DNA of 64,000 nt, taken from positions 1-64,000 of the forward strand of contig NZ_JAGEPF010000040.1 of the NCBI RefSeq assembly GCF_017573465.1, in the 5' to 3' direction. The position numbers were made by a program, and so were the translations under genes. The notes below the pieces were generated by a model, which worked only from the letters and a program-made list of their open reading frames with translations, searched no databases and had not been told where the DNA came from. This DNA is from Actinomadura violacea. GTDB lineage: Bacteria > Actinomycetota > Actinomycetes > Streptosporangiales > Streptosporangiaceae. Position 1 is the stretch's first letter; each line of letters starts with the position of its first letter. This document shows positions 15,080 through 25,034 of this stretch, piece by piece.

Positions 15080-16875
15080 ACGCCCCGCTCCTCGGCCGGG
15101 TGCGTCGGGCGGGCGTGTTGGTCGCCGCCCTGACCATGGCGGTGCTGGTCGCGGTCCTGGCGGTCCCTGGCATCGCCGGCCAGGCGGCTGCTGATCCGGC
15201 TCCGACCCCGTCCTCGAGCCCATCGGCCACTGCGACACCCGGCGGGGGCCAGAACGGCAAGAACGACAAGAAGAACTGCTGGGGAAAAATCCCCAACCTT
15301 CCGGTTCCGATTCCCAACATCCCGAACCTGCCTGACTGCTCCCGGCAGGCCATCCACGAAGGGGCTCAGCAGGTGGCGGGGGCCGCGTCGGACGCTGTGC
15401 TCACTCCGCTGGCGAACGCGATCGCCAAAACGACGAACCAGCTGGTGTTGGTGACGGTGACGGGGTGGCTGCAGCTGCCCTCGATCCGGCTGACCAAGTC
15501 GGGCATCTACGTGCAGCCCGACCAGTCCCATGCCGGTAAGAAGCTGGCGAACGGGGGCTGCATCAAGCCGCTGCCCAACGCCACGCTGTCTCCCCAGGCC
15601 CCGGGGGCGGATCCGCCGGCTAGCGGTGACGGTTCGGGCGGAGGCGCGACCGGGGATGCGTGCTCGATAGACAGCCCGGCGGTCACCCAGTTCGCCAGCG
15701 CGAAGGTCCAGGCCGTGATGATCAGCGTGGGCACGCTGGTGGCGGTGCTGCTGCTGATCTTCCAGGGGATGCGCACCGCGTTCTCGCGGCGCGGCACCCA
15801 CCTGATGGATGCGCTGCAAGGGCTGATGGTGATGGCCGTGATGGCGGCGATCGGCATCGTGATCCTGGACGGCCTGCTGGTGTTCTCCGACGTGCTGACC
15901 AAGGAGATCTTGCAGGGCTCGATGGGCGACGGGCTGAACAAGCGGGTCACGGCCATGCTGGGGCTGTCGGTGACCACGCTCGGGCCCGGCCCGGTCATCT
16001 TGTTCGGCCTGTTCGTGTTCACCGTCGGCTTGGTCCAGTTGGTCATGTTGTTCATCCGGCAGGCGGCGATCCCGGTGCTGGCGATGCTGATGCCGGTCGC
16101 GGCCGCCGGGCAGGTCGGCGGGCAGATCTCCCGCCAGTGGCTGATCAGGTTGTGGACCAGCCTGTTCGCGATCGTCTTGTACAAGCCGCTGGCGGCGCTG
16201 ATCTTCGCGGTGGGGTTCCTGGAGGTCAACCAGGGTCAGGGGTTCTGGGAGATCGTCCGCGGCCTCACCACCCTGGTGTTGGCGATCATGGCGCTGCCGA
16301 CGCTGATGAAGATCTTCCAGCCGATCGTCGGCGCGGCGGTGTCGATCGGCGAGCACAACGTGACCCTGGCGGGGTTCATCGGCGGCATGGGCGAGGCCGG
16401 GGGGATCATGAGCAACCTGACCGGCCGCGGCGGCGGCGCCTCGGGCGGCAACGGTCAGGACGGTGACGCCGCCCCGGCCAACCCGCAGTCCTACCTGGGC
16501 GGCGGCCTGGGCGGGCGCGGCGGCGCCGAGGCCGGGGCCGGGGCTGCCGGAGGCGGTGCCGCGGCCGCGGTCCCGGCGGCCGGTGCGGCGCTGGCGGTCG
16601 CCGAGACCGGCGAGAAGGTCGGCGACCGCGTCGACCAGGCGGTCGCCAAGGGCGCGGACGCGTTCGTCGGCGGCGACGGCCAACCGGCCCCGCCGACCGC
16701 GGGGACGGGGCTGGGCGGGTCGAGCACCTCCGGTGACGACCGCGGCGCCGGTCCCGGCGGCGACCACCGAGACGACCCGCGTGACGATCCCCGCGATGTG
16801 GGGTTGGACCCGGGCCGGCAGCCGACCGACCAATGGCAGCACGAGCGGCACGACCGTGAGGGGGATGGGCGTTGA
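15076..16875 (+). CDS. VirB6/TrbL-like polytopic membrane protein
   Basis: A 599-residue protein. It begins with a signal-like helix (about 10-36) and an extracytoplasmic Pro/Asn-rich part containing repeats of IPNLP, then a cluster of at least five membrane segments between about 210 and 430, then a Gly/Ala/Asp-rich charged tail. This is the plan of VirB6/TrbL inner-membrane channel components. It overlaps both neighbours (4 bases each side), so the operon is strictly coupled. Confidence 0.8.
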   Translation: MNAPLLGRVRRAGVLVAALTMAVLVAVLAVPGIAGQAAADPAPTPSSSPSATATPGGGQNGKNDKKNCWGKIPNLPVPIPNIPNLPDCSRQAIHEGAQQVAGAASDAVLTPLANAIAKTTNQLVLVTVTGWLQLPSIRLTKSGIYVQPDQSHAGKKLANGGCIKPLPNATLSPQAPGADPPASGDGSGGGATGDACSIDSPAVTQFASAKVQAVMISVGTLVAVLLLIFQGMRTAFSRRGTHLMDALQGLMVMAVMAAIGIVILDGLLVFSDVLTKEILQGSMGDGLNKRVTAMLGLSVTTLGPGPVILFGLFVFTVGLVQLVMLFIRQAAIPVLAMLMPVAAAGQVGGQISRQWLIRLWTSLFAIVLYKPLAALIFAVGFLEVNQGQGFWEIVRGLTTLVLAIMALPTLMKIFQPIVGAAVSIGEHNVTLAGFIGGMGEAGGIMSNLTGRGGGASGGNGQDGDAAPANPQSYLGGGLGGRGGAEAGAGAAGGGAAAAVPAAGAALAVAETGEKVGDRVDQAVAKGADAFVGGDGQPAPPTAGTGLGGSSTSGDDRGAGPGGDHRDDPRDDPRDVGLDPGRQPTDQWQHERHDREGDGR

Positions 16876-18296
16876 GCAGCGGATACGGCGACTGGCGGGT
16901 ATCGCGGTCGATCGGGCTGGGCGGGATGGACACCCGCCAGACCGTGATGGTCGTCGCGTCGGTGATGGTGCCGCTGCTGACGTTCTCGGTCGCCGGGGTG
17001 GTGCCGGGGCTGGTGGTGGCGGTCCCGGCGGTGGTGGTGCTGGCGCTGGCGGTCACTCGCCGCAGCGGGGTGCTGGTGATGGACCTGGCCATCGCGCGGG
17101 TCCGCTGGCAGCGGGCGCACTGGCGCGGCGAGACCTCCTTCAGGGGGCAGGTGTTCGCCGAGCTGCCCCGGGCGTGGGACCTGCCGGGCGTGCTGGCGCC
17201 GTGCAAGCTGGTGGCGGTTGAGGAGCCCGGACGCGGCCCGGTCGGGGTGGTGTGGAACCAGGCGAGTGGGTTGATGTCGGCGACGGTGCTGCTGTCCCCG
17301 GCCGGGGCGCTGCTGAACGACCTGTCGACCATCAACTCCCAGGTGTCGGCGTGGGGGAACCTGCTGGCCTCGCTCGCCGACGACGAGACGATCCGGCATG
17401 CGGCGGTGACGATCGAGCTGGTGCCCGAGGCCGGCACCCGGCTGGCCGACCACGTCGCCGGACGCGCCGACCCGGACGCGCCCCAGCTGTCCAAGGACGT
17501 GCTGGACCAGCTGGTGGCCGCCGCGCCGCGCGGCGCCTCCCAGGTCCGGGCCCGGCTCACCTTGACCTGCGACCCGGCCGCCGGCGGTGGCAAACCCCGC
17601 TCTGCCGCCGCGTCGGCGGCCGAGGTCGCACGGATCCTGGGCGGGCTGTCGATCAGCTCGGCCGGCGCGGACGTGCTGCGCCGCGCCACCCCCGCCGACC
17701 TGGTGCGGATCGTGCGGACCGCGTTCGACCCGGCCGCCGAGGCGGCGCCCGCCACGGCGTGGGATCTGGAGTGGGCGGACGCGGGACCGGTCACCGCCGA
17801 GGACCGGCTGGACCGCTACGAGCACGACGGCGCGCACAGCGTCTCCTACGTGCTGCTGGCCGCGCCCCGCCAGCGCGTCGCGCACGACGTGCTGTTCCCG
17901 CTGTGCAAGCCGGGCAAGTTCCCGCGCCGGGTGACGATCGCCTACCGGACGCTGTCGCGGGACGAGGCGGGCCTGGTGCTGGAACGCGAGGCCAACGTCG
18001 CCGCCGCCCGCGAGTACGCCCGCAAGAAGTCCAGGCGCGATCCGACCGCGCGGGAGAACGCCGACCGCGACCGCGCGCTGCGCGCCGCCCGCCAGGAGGC
18101 CCGCGGCGCCGGGCTAGTGCAGTTCGCGATGTACGTCACCGCGACCTGCAGCGACCCGGCCGAGCTGGACGACGCGCGCCGCGAGGTGGAGCGGGCGGCG
18201 GGCGACTCCAAGCTGAAGCTGCGGGTCGCGCGCGGCGGCCAGGCCGCGGCGTTCGCCGCCGGTCTGCCGGTCGGGATCTTCCCGCCCGACGCCTGA
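16872..18296 (+). CDS. SCO6880-family conjugation protein
   Basis: A 474-residue protein that I recognise as the SCO6880 family, which in Actinobacteria stands directly before the VirB4-like ATPase. Two hydrophobic segments lie at about 22-61, followed by a cytoplasmic alpha/beta region. That arrangement resembles a split VirB4, with a PrgI-like membrane part plus the N-terminal VirB4 domain here and the ATPase motor in the next gene. TTG start at 16872, overlapping the previous stop. Confidence 0.8.
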   Translation: MSSGYGDWRVSRSIGLGGMDTRQTVMVVASVMVPLLTFSVAGVVPGLVVAVPAVVVLALAVTRRSGVLVMDLAIARVRWQRAHWRGETSFRGQVFAELPRAWDLPGVLAPCKLVAVEEPGRGPVGVVWNQASGLMSATVLLSPAGALLNDLSTINSQVSAWGNLLASLADDETIRHAAVTIELVPEAGTRLADHVAGRADPDAPQLSKDVLDQLVAAAPRGASQVRARLTLTCDPAAGGGKPRSAAASAAEVARILGGLSISSAGADVLRRATPADLVRIVRTAFDPAAEAAPATAWDLEWADAGPVTAEDRLDRYEHDGAHSVSYVLLAAPRQRVAHDVLFPLCKPGKFPRRVTIAYRTLSRDEAGLVLEREANVAAAREYARKKSRRDPTARENADRDRALRAARQEARGAGLVQFAMYVTATCSDPAELDDARREVERAAGDSKLKLRVARGGQAAAFAAGLPVGIFPPDA

Positions 18297-18357
18297 CCCG
18301 GGCCGCGTCTGTTCGACGTCCACTCCCGCCCTCGATGCCCGACGGAGGAACCGCAGA

Positions 18358-20001
18358 GTGCGCAGAAAGAACCGCCGTCCCCTCATCGACGAGGCCCTCA
18401 CCGCCGCCCCCGCCCGCACCGGCCGCAAGAACCGCCCATTGACCGGGCCGGCAGCCGCACCGGCAGGCGGGCTGACGGGCGGGCTGACGACCGCGTTGCC
18501 GACGGCGCCGGACGGCGCCGCCGGACTGGGGCAGAGCAGCGATGACGAGCCGGTGGCGCTGCACCGGCGGGTCATCGCGCCGCGGCGCGGATGGCGGGGC
18601 CCCGCCGGCGGCCGCGCCGCCCACGTCGAGGCCGGGTCGGTGTATCTCGGCACGACCAGCGAGGTCGCCGGGCTGTTTCCGTTCTTGCAGGCCAGCGGCT
18701 TGCCGGCGGAAGGCGTGCCCATCGGGCCGGATCTGTTCTCCGGGGAGATGGTGTGCCTGGACCCGGCCGGATGGGTCGGTACGCTCACCAGCAACCCCGG
18801 GGTCTGGATCCAGGGCCAGCCCGGCGTCGGCAAGTCGGCGTTCGCCAAGCGGATGTGCCTGGGGCTGGTCGGCTACGGCTACACGATGCTGTGCCCGGGT
18901 GACGTCAAAGGGGAGTACCGCGATCTGGTGACTGCGCTCGGCGGGCAGGTCGTGCGGATCGGCCGCGGCCTGGACCGCATCAACCCGCTGGACTCGGGGC
19001 CGCTGGGCCGGATGCTGACCACCCTGCCCGCCTCCGAGCAGGAGCGGCTGCTGGCCGAGGTGAACGCGCGCCGCTCCGAACTGGTGCACGCGCTGCTGGC
19101 CACCACGCACGGCCTGGGGCGCCGCCCCAGCGCGACCGAGTCCACCGCGCTGACCACCGCGATCCGGCTGGCGGTACAGGCGTCCCCGGGCGTGGACCCG
19201 ACCATCCCCGACGTGGTCGCCACGCTGCGGACCCCTCCCGCCGAACTGCTGGACAAGCTGCTGGCCTCCACCAGCGAGGAGTACATCGCGCTGACCCGCG
19301 AGCTGATCGCGGCGATGGAGAACCTGTGCGACGGTCCGCTGGCCGGGCTGTTCGACGCGCCGACCTCCACACCTTTGGACCTGGCGGCCCCGGCGGTCAG
19401 CGTGGACCTGTCGGCGCTGCTGACCGCCGGGGACACCGTGGTCGCCGCCGGGCTGCTGGCGACCTGGGCCTACTCCTACTCCGCGCTGGACACCGCGCGG
19501 GCGTTCGGGCTGGCGAACCGGCCGGTGGTGCTGCCGCTGGACGAGCTGTGGCGGGCGCTGCGCGCCGGCCCGGGGATGGTCGATGCGATGGACGCCATCA
19601 CCCGCCTCAACCGGTCCAAGGGCGAGGTGTCGTTGATGCTGACGCACTCGCTGGGGGACCTGCAGGCGCTGCCGACCGCCGAGGACCGCGCCAAAGCGGT
19701 CGGGCTCATGGAGCGCTGCGACACCACGGTGCTGGCCGCGATGCCCTCCTCCGAGCTCGCGCGGTTCTCCGGCCAGAAACCGCTGACCGACCGGGAGCGG
19801 CAGCTGGTCGCCTCCTGGGCGGCGCCGACCGCCACCGGCGTGGACGGCACCACCCAGATCCACCCGGGCCGCGGCCGGTACCTCATCAAGATCGGGCACC
19901 GCGTGGGGATCCCGGCCGCTCTTGAACTCTCCGATGCCGAGCGGACCCTCTACGACACCGACCAGGCCGTTCGGCGGCAGATGAAAGAGACGACCACCTG
20001 A
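18358..20001 (+). CDS. VirB4/TrbE-like ATPase
   Basis: A 547-residue motor ATPase. Walker A is GQPGVGKSA (153-161), followed by CPGDVKGEYRDL, typical of the VirB4/TraC/HerA group. A Walker B-like VVLPLDELWRAL lies at about 391-402. Together with the preceding SCO6880 protein it would energise substrate transfer through the mating channel. GTG start at 18358, 61 bases after the previous stop. Confidence 0.85.
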   Translation: MRRKNRRPLIDEALTAAPARTGRKNRPLTGPAAAPAGGLTGGLTTALPTAPDGAAGLGQSSDDEPVALHRRVIAPRRGWRGPAGGRAAHVEAGSVYLGTTSEVAGLFPFLQASGLPAEGVPIGPDLFSGEMVCLDPAGWVGTLTSNPGVWIQGQPGVGKSAFAKRMCLGLVGYGYTMLCPGDVKGEYRDLVTALGGQVVRIGRGLDRINPLDSGPLGRMLTTLPASEQERLLAEVNARRSELVHALLATTHGLGRRPSATESTALTTAIRLAVQASPGVDPTIPDVVATLRTPPAELLDKLLASTSEEYIALTRELIAAMENLCDGPLAGLFDAPTSTPLDLAAPAVSVDLSALLTAGDTVVAAGLLATWAYSYSALDTARAFGLANRPVVLPLDELWRALRAGPGMVDAMDAITRLNRSKGEVSLMLTHSLGDLQALPTAEDRAKAVGLMERCDTTVLAAMPSSELARFSGQKPLTDRERQLVASWAAPTATGVDGTTQIHPGRGRYLIKIGHRVGIPAALELSDAERTLYDTDQAVRRQMKETTT

Positions 20002-20076
20002 ACGGCCGGCCGGTGGCGGGCCGGACCGGGCAGGCGAACGCACCAGCAGCAACCGAAGCGGGCAGGTGAGGAACCG

Positions 20077-22113
20077 GTGATGGGGGACAGGCAACCACGC
20101 CAGGGCGGCGGCGACGTCGCACCGTGGCTGATCCTGGGCGTGATGGGCGCCGGGCTGGTCGCCCTCGCGGTGATCTGGACCGGCGGCACCCTGGGCGCCG
20201 TGCTCACCGGCGGCGGCTGGCATCCGCCGCCGTTCTCCCTGCACACCCTCGTGCTGTTCTTCACCGGCGGCCCGCCCGCCCTGTGGCCGCAAGCGCCCGC
20301 GGCCGGGCCCGTCATCGGCATGCTCGTCCTGGTCGCCGTCGCCATCGCCGCGGCGGCCGCCGCGGTCCGCAAGATCGGCTGGCGGCGGCGCCCGGACCAC
20401 GGGATGGCCGACGCCCGGCAGATGGCCGAGCTCACCGCCAAGGGCATGCAGGAGCGCGCCCGCGTCCTGCGCCCCGCCCTGGCCACCAGCGCGGACCGGC
20501 TCCCGGGAGAGCAGGTCGGGATCCGGCTCGGTGACCTGCAGCCGTCCGGGCCGAGCCTGTACGCCTCCTGGGAGGACACCCTGCTGGCGCTGATGGGCCC
20601 CCGCTCGGGCAAGACCAGCGCGGTCGCCGCCCCCACCATCCTGCGCGCCCCCGGCCCCGTCGTGGCGACCTCGCTGCGCGAGGACATCTACACCCTCACC
20701 GCCACCGCCCGCGCCCGCCGCCACGGCCCCGACGGGAAGCCCGCGCAGATCTGGGTGCTGGACGCCTCCGGCACCACCTTCCTGCCGCGCGACTGGTGGT
20801 TCGACATCCTCGAGCGCGCCGGTGAGTTCGAGGGCGGCTACCGGCTCGCCGGGCACTTCATCTCCCTGCTGGGCGATGCCGACCGCGTCAACTCCGACTT
20901 CTGGCTGTCGTCGGCGCGCGCGCTGCTGACCGGCATGTTCATGTCAGCGGCGCGTTCACGACGTCCGGTCTCCGACGTGCTGCGCTGGCTGGGCAACCCC
21001 GCCGACACCACCCCGCTGGACGCGCTGCGCGGCCACCCGCTCGGCACCGACCTGCGCAGCCGCATGGACGCCGCCGTCGAAACCCGCGACGGCATCTACC
21101 AGACCGCCCGCGAAGCGGTGTCCTGCCTGCTCGACCCCGACATCCTCGCCTGGATCACCCCGCCGGACCCCGGGGAGGCCGACCGGTACCGCAAGTTCCA
21201 GCCGGACCGGTTCGTCGCCGGCGTCGACAGCCTCTACCTGCTGTCACGCAAGGGCACCGCCTCGGCGGCCGGGGTCGTGGCCGCGCTCACCGACGCGGTG
21301 CTGCGCGCCGCCGAACGCCGCGCCGACCGATCCGCCGGCCGGATGGACCCGCCGCTGACCGTGCTGCTGGACGAGGCCGCCAACATCGGCCGCATCTCCG
21401 ACCTGCCCGACCTGTACTCCTACATGGGCGGCAAGGGCATCAGCCTCACCACGATCATCCAGAACTACCCGCAAGGCGAGTCGGCCTGGGGCAAGACCGG
21501 GATGGCCGCGCTGTGGAGCGCCTCCACCATCAAACTCATCGGCGCCGGCATCGACGACCCCCGCCTGGCCGAGGACCTGTCCAAGCTGATCGGCGAGCGG
21601 GAGGTGATGGTCCGCAGCGTCTCCCACGGATCGGGCCGCTCCACCAGCACCTCCCCGCAACTGCGCCGCATCCTGCCGCCCGACAAGATCCGCGCCCTGC
21701 GCCGCGGCGACGCCGTCCTGTTCGCCTCCGGTCATCCGGTCGCGCCGCTCACCCTGCGCCCCTGGTACCGCGAGCCCGACGCCCCCGACCGCCAAGCCGA
21801 GGTCGCCGAACAACGCCGCCGGCTCCAACACCGCGCCGAGCAGCTCACGCGGACGGCCGAGCAGGACGCACGCAACGACCACACTGACGCCGACGCCGAC
21901 GGCAACGCCGGCGCGGCCGTTCGTTTCGACCCCGACCTGCAGGGCGTCGATCCCGCCGACACGGTCCTGAGGATCCGAGACCGGGCAGCGGACCGGCGCG
22001 GATCGCCCGGCCCCGGGCACAGCCCCGCCGACGATGACCCCTGGCCGCCCGCCCCGCCGCCACCTCCCCTGCGGCCCTCCGACGGGCAGGAACTGCCGGG
22101 GCAGTGGTCGTGA
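20077..22113 (+). CDS. VirD4/TraG-type coupling protein
   Basis: A 678-residue type IV coupling protein that links the relaxase-DNA complex to the channel. Membrane helices lie at about 15-35 and 78-97, the usual N-terminal anchor. Walker A is GPRSGKTS (174-181); Walker B is LTVLLDEAANIG, followed by the conserved Gln of IIQNYPQGE. A Pro/Asp-rich tail closes the protein. It starts at GTG 20077 or ATG 20080 and overlaps the next gene. Confidence 0.92.
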   Translation: MMGDRQPRQGGGDVAPWLILGVMGAGLVALAVIWTGGTLGAVLTGGGWHPPPFSLHTLVLFFTGGPPALWPQAPAAGPVIGMLVLVAVAIAAAAAAVRKIGWRRRPDHGMADARQMAELTAKGMQERARVLRPALATSADRLPGEQVGIRLGDLQPSGPSLYASWEDTLLALMGPRSGKTSAVAAPTILRAPGPVVATSLREDIYTLTATARARRHGPDGKPAQIWVLDASGTTFLPRDWWFDILERAGEFEGGYRLAGHFISLLGDADRVNSDFWLSSARALLTGMFMSAARSRRPVSDVLRWLGNPADTTPLDALRGHPLGTDLRSRMDAAVETRDGIYQTAREAVSCLLDPDILAWITPPDPGEADRYRKFQPDRFVAGVDSLYLLSRKGTASAAGVVAALTDAVLRAAERRADRSAGRMDPPLTVLLDEAANIGRISDLPDLYSYMGGKGISLTTIIQNYPQGESAWGKTGMAALWSASTIKLIGAGIDDPRLAEDLSKLIGEREVMVRSVSHGSGRSTSTSPQLRRILPPDKIRALRRGDAVLFASGHPVAPLTLRPWYREPDAPDRQAEVAEQRRRLQHRAEQLTRTAEQDARNDHTDADADGNAGAAVRFDPDLQGVDPADTVLRIRDRAADRRGSPGPGHSPADDDPWPPAPPPPPLRPSDGQELPGQWS

Positions 22114-22769
22114 GCGACAAGAGCGACACCGACCCGGACCCGCTCTCCGAGGAGGTCAAGAACCTCCAAGCCCAAGTCCGCGGGCTGAAAACCCAGCTCG
22201 GCGAACTCCGCAGACAGATCGACGAGCTCACCACCGACCCGCAGCTGCTCACCGCACCCTTCACCGCGCCGCCTGCCGCGCCAGCGCCACCGCCGCAGCA
22301 GGGCGGCCCCGGGCAGGGCGGCAGCCACGGCACCGGCAGCGACCAGCAAGAAGGAAACCGGCAAGAAGAGGAACAGGCGCCGCCCCCGCACATCTACTGG
22401 GAGAAAGAAGACAGGGACGCCCGCCTCAAGGCCATGCAAGACCTGGCCCACTGGGTCGAGACCTACTTCTTCCCCATCTACGTCGCCGGCCGCGGCGTCA
22501 AACCGGTCACGCCCTGGTGCATCCGCTGGTGGCTGCACCCCGAGGCCGTCGCCCGGCTCGAAGCCCTCTACTGCGCATGGACCGAGCAGGTCATCTCCCC
22601 CAAGGCCAAGCTCACCGGCCGCGCCACCTGGATCACCACCTACCTCGACCCGATCATGGAACAGCTCCGCTCACCCACCGGCCCGTTCATACGCTGCACC
22701 ACCGACCCCGACCGCCCCCAGCACACCGCACCCGAGCACGTCCCCGCCGAGAACTACCCCGGCCCCTGA
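22104..22769 (+). CDS. DUF4913 protein, last gene of the conjugation operon
   Basis: A 221-residue protein. It opens with a heptad-like coiled coil (VKNLQAQVRGLKTQLGELRR), then a Pro/Gln linker, then the DUF4913 domain from about 95, rich in Trp and aromatic residues (HWVETYFFPIY, TPWCIRWWLHPEAVARL, WITTYLDPIM). DUF4913 genes almost always follow coupling proteins in actinobacterial conjugative elements; the function is unknown. Starts at GTG 22104 or 22110, overlapping the coupling-protein gene. Confidence 0.85.
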   Translation: MVVSDKSDTDPDPLSEEVKNLQAQVRGLKTQLGELRRQIDELTTDPQLLTAPFTAPPAAPAPPPQQGGPGQGGSHGTGSDQQEGNRQEEEQAPPPHIYWEKEDRDARLKAMQDLAHWVETYFFPIYVAGRGVKPVTPWCIRWWLHPEAVARLEALYCAWTEQVISPKAKLTGRATWITTYLDPIMEQLRSPTGPFIRCTTDPDRPQHTAPEHVPAENYPGP

Positions 22770-22776
22770 CCGCGGC

Positions 22777-22803
22777 GCGCGGACCGAGCCCGGTCCCCGC
22801 GCG
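22777..22803. terminator. hairpin between convergent genes
   Basis: GCGCGGACCG and CGGTCCCCGCGC pair across a GAGCC... loop (two-base bulge), 8 bases after the DUF4913 stop. It lies between convergent transcription units and lacks a clear T-tract. Confidence 0.45.
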
Positions 22804-22854
22804 ACCAGGGTGTCGCCGGATAGAGCCGCGCCAGCGTGTACGCCTGGGAACAGA

Positions 22855-23544
22855 TCACTGCTCGCGGAGACGTTGCATGTCCGAGCGCGCCCGGTGCGGC
22901 TGCTCGTGCGCGTCCACCGCGTACTCCACCGCGGCCTTGATAACACGGTCGACGCCGCGGCGACGCCATCGGTCGATCGCCATCCGCGCGATGATGCCAC
23001 CGGAGACCCGATAGAACCGCGGCGGGATCCGCCGCTTCGCCAGCTCGGCCTCGAACCAGAGCACGCGCTGCTGCGCCTGCTCGATGGAGGGGAACCGCTG
23101 CTCGGCCTCTTCCTGGACCTCGGCGTACCGGCGGTAATGCTCCACCGCCGCGGCCTCGCGAAGCGCCTCATAGCGCGCCGCCCACTGTCCAGCGAGGTAG
23201 AAGCTGACCGGGCTGAAGCGCGGGAGGTCGTCCCGGGACGATTCGCCGGCCATCTTCACCTGCACCCGGGTCCGGTAGGAGTACCGGGCCACCTCCATCT
23301 CCTCGACGCCCGCCCTCAGCAGATCGACCACGGCCGCAGCAAGAACGTCCGAGCTGGAGGCCGGTGGCCGGTCGTCCAGCCCGAGCAGGCGAAGCGCCTC
23401 CCCCTTCCGCTCCACTCCCGGAAGGGGCCGGTCCTCCTGGAGCCGCTTCCGCCACTTCTCCACGGTCTCCGCCTGCGTACGCGTCATCCTGCCGGTGGAG
23501 TACTGGACCGCAGGGACGTCATCGGCGTCCAAGGAGGAATCCAT
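22855..23544 (-). CDS. hypothetical protein, Arg/Glu-rich
   Basis: A 229-residue, strongly charged protein. The first third may be a helical DNA- or protein-binding region (QAETVEKWRKRLQEDR), the middle contains EEMEVARYSYRTRVQVKM and the end RMAIDRWRRRGVDRVIKAAV. Codon structure supports a real gene; I do not recognise the family. It converges with the conjugation operon. The start could be ATG 23544 or an internal ATG 57 bases downstream. Confidence 0.65.
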   Translation of the reverse strand: MDSSLDADDVPAVQYSTGRMTRTQAETVEKWRKRLQEDRPLPGVERKGEALRLLGLDDRPPASSSDVLAAAVVDLLRAGVEEMEVARYSYRTRVQVKMAGESSRDDLPRFSPVSFYLAGQWAARYEALREAAAVEHYRRYAEVQEEAEQRFPSIEQAQQRVLWFEAELAKRRIPPRFYRVSGGIIARMAIDRWRRRGVDRVIKAAVEYAVDAHEQPHRARSDMQRLREQ

Positions 23545-23659
23545 GTGGAAAGCTCACCGGCTCTGCGCTGCAGCGTCCACCTGGCCTCCCCAGCCGTGAC
23601 CGAATCGTGGCCTGGTCATTCGTCTAGGAAGTCGACGGGGCCGGCGAGTTCGGGATTGA

Positions 23660-23857
23660 CGACGGTGGGCAGGGGGGCCAGCCCTGAAGGCACTAGCGGC
23701 CTGCCGAAACCGCAGCCCCAACAGCGCCCAGCGCTTCCCCACGCGCATCAAGGAGTGCAGCGCCTGCGGGCGCTTCCACCTCACCGATGTGATCAGCAAG
23801 CCCGCGAAGGCGGGGAAGAAGCGGCGGCGCCGCAAGGGCGCGATGGCCTGGAAGTAG
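23660..23857 (+). pseudogene. possible gene remnant with CxxC motif
   Basis: A 65-codon open stretch lacking ATG, GTG or TTG at its beginning. It reads RFPTRIKECSACGRFHLTD then SKPAKAGKKRRRRKGAMAWK before TAG, with one CxxC pair and a basic C terminus typical of DNA-binding tails. It looks like the 3' piece of a truncated gene. The rest of 23545-23978 holds nothing I recognise. Confidence 0.3.
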
Positions 23858-23978
23858 GAGGGGCGGCCGGAGTGCCGTCCCTCTCTGGGGCGGCGCTCCG
23901 GCCGACGCCACCTGCCGGTTCGCTGTCGCACAACATGTTGGCCGCCGGGCGGATGCGGCCTGGGTAGCGTTGTGGTGC

Positions 23979-25016
23979 GTGACCCTTCCTCCAGCCGAGT
24001 ACTACGCCAGCCTGCCCAAGCACATCGCGGGAGCGGGAGCCATCCTGCACGACCCGGAGGGGCGAATCCTGCTCGTTCGCCCCTCCTACCGCGACGACAC
24101 CTGGGAGATCCCTGGCGGCGCGATGAACGTCGGCGAGTACCCGTGGGAGACCGCTCAGCGGGAGACCAAGGAAGAACTCGGCCTCGACCTGCCACCCGGC
24201 CGCCTACTCGTCGTCGACTGGGTCCCGCCGCAGCCGGACGGCCGACCCGCCTTGGCGAACTTCGTTTTCGACGGCGGCCAGATCACGCAGGCCGAGGCCG
24301 AGAAACTCCACCTCCAAGCCGACGAGCTGGCCGACTGGCGGCTCACCGGCCCCACCGAATGGGAACGGCTGCTCGCGCTGCACATGGCGCGGCGCATCGC
24401 CGCCTGCGCCGAGGCACTCAGCACCGGCACCACCCTCTATCTGCAGCACGGCCGACGTCTGAGCGACACGGCCGAGACATCCAAGGACACGCCCGGCGTC
24501 GATGCGCAGCGCGGGCCACTACTGGTAGGTCCGGCGACAGGGTGGTTGCTGGTGGGATTGACAGGGTCGGGCAAGACCACCTTCGCCAAGCGCTTGGAGC
24601 AGCAAGGTGTCGTGCGGTTGTCGGTGGACGAGGAGGTCTTCCGGCGGCACGGCCGCTACGGCGTGGACTTCCACGAGTCGCGGTGGTTCGAACTGGCGGG
24701 CCCGGCGGCAGAGGAGGTCTACCGGCGGCTGGGCGAGCTGGTGAGGTCCGGGCGGGACGTGGTGCTGGACCACGGGCTGTGGACGCGGGAGGACCGGGAC
24801 GCGGCCAAGAAGCTGGTGGAGGAGGCCGGCGGCCGGTGGCGGCTGATCTACTTCAAGGTGGGACGGGACGAACTGATGCGCCGCCTTCAGGCCCGCAATC
24901 AGCGGGCGGACGCCAACGCGCTGCTGGTGACCGAGTCGGCGCTGGAGGACTTCATCGCCCGCTTCGATGGGCCGGACGGTGAGGGCGAAGAGATCTTCGA
25001 CGCCCAGCAGCCGTGA
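23979..25016 (+). CDS. NUDIX hydrolase fused to a P-loop kinase
   Basis: A 345-residue two-domain protein. A complete NUDIX box (GAMNVGEYPWETAQ then RETKEELGL) lies at about residues 48-70. After a linker, a second domain begins with LLVGLTGSGKTTFAKR (Walker A), followed by VDEEVFRRHGRYG and DVVLDHGLW, as in small AAA-type or polynucleotide-kinase-like kinases. The fusion suggests processing of a nucleotide derivative, perhaps in RNA or cofactor repair. GTG 23979 is chosen because the domain starts there; TTG 23970 is also in frame. Not part of an evident operon. Confidence 0.8.
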   Translation: MTLPPAEYYASLPKHIAGAGAILHDPEGRILLVRPSYRDDTWEIPGGAMNVGEYPWETAQRETKEELGLDLPPGRLLVVDWVPPQPDGRPALANFVFDGGQITQAEAEKLHLQADELADWRLTGPTEWERLLALHMARRIAACAEALSTGTTLYLQHGRRLSDTAETSKDTPGVDAQRGPLLVGPATGWLLVGLTGSGKTTFAKRLEQQGVVRLSVDEEVFRRHGRYGVDFHESRWFELAGPAAEEVYRRLGELVRSGRDVVLDHGLWTREDRDAAKKLVEEAGGRWRLIYFKVGRDELMRRLQARNQRADANALLVTESALEDFIARFDGPDGEGEEIFDAQQP

Positions 25017-25034
25017 CGGGCGGATACCGGTTGA

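Noticed and set aside
14692-20856. Several very long minus-strand open frames opposite the conjugation operon
   Set aside because: They are antisense shadows rich in Arg/Gln/His/Gly with no motifs; the plus strand encodes recognisable VirB4, VirD4 and SCO6880 proteins.
23554-24195. 213-codon minus-strand frame
   Set aside because: Arg-rich and opposite the NUDIX-kinase start; no motifs.
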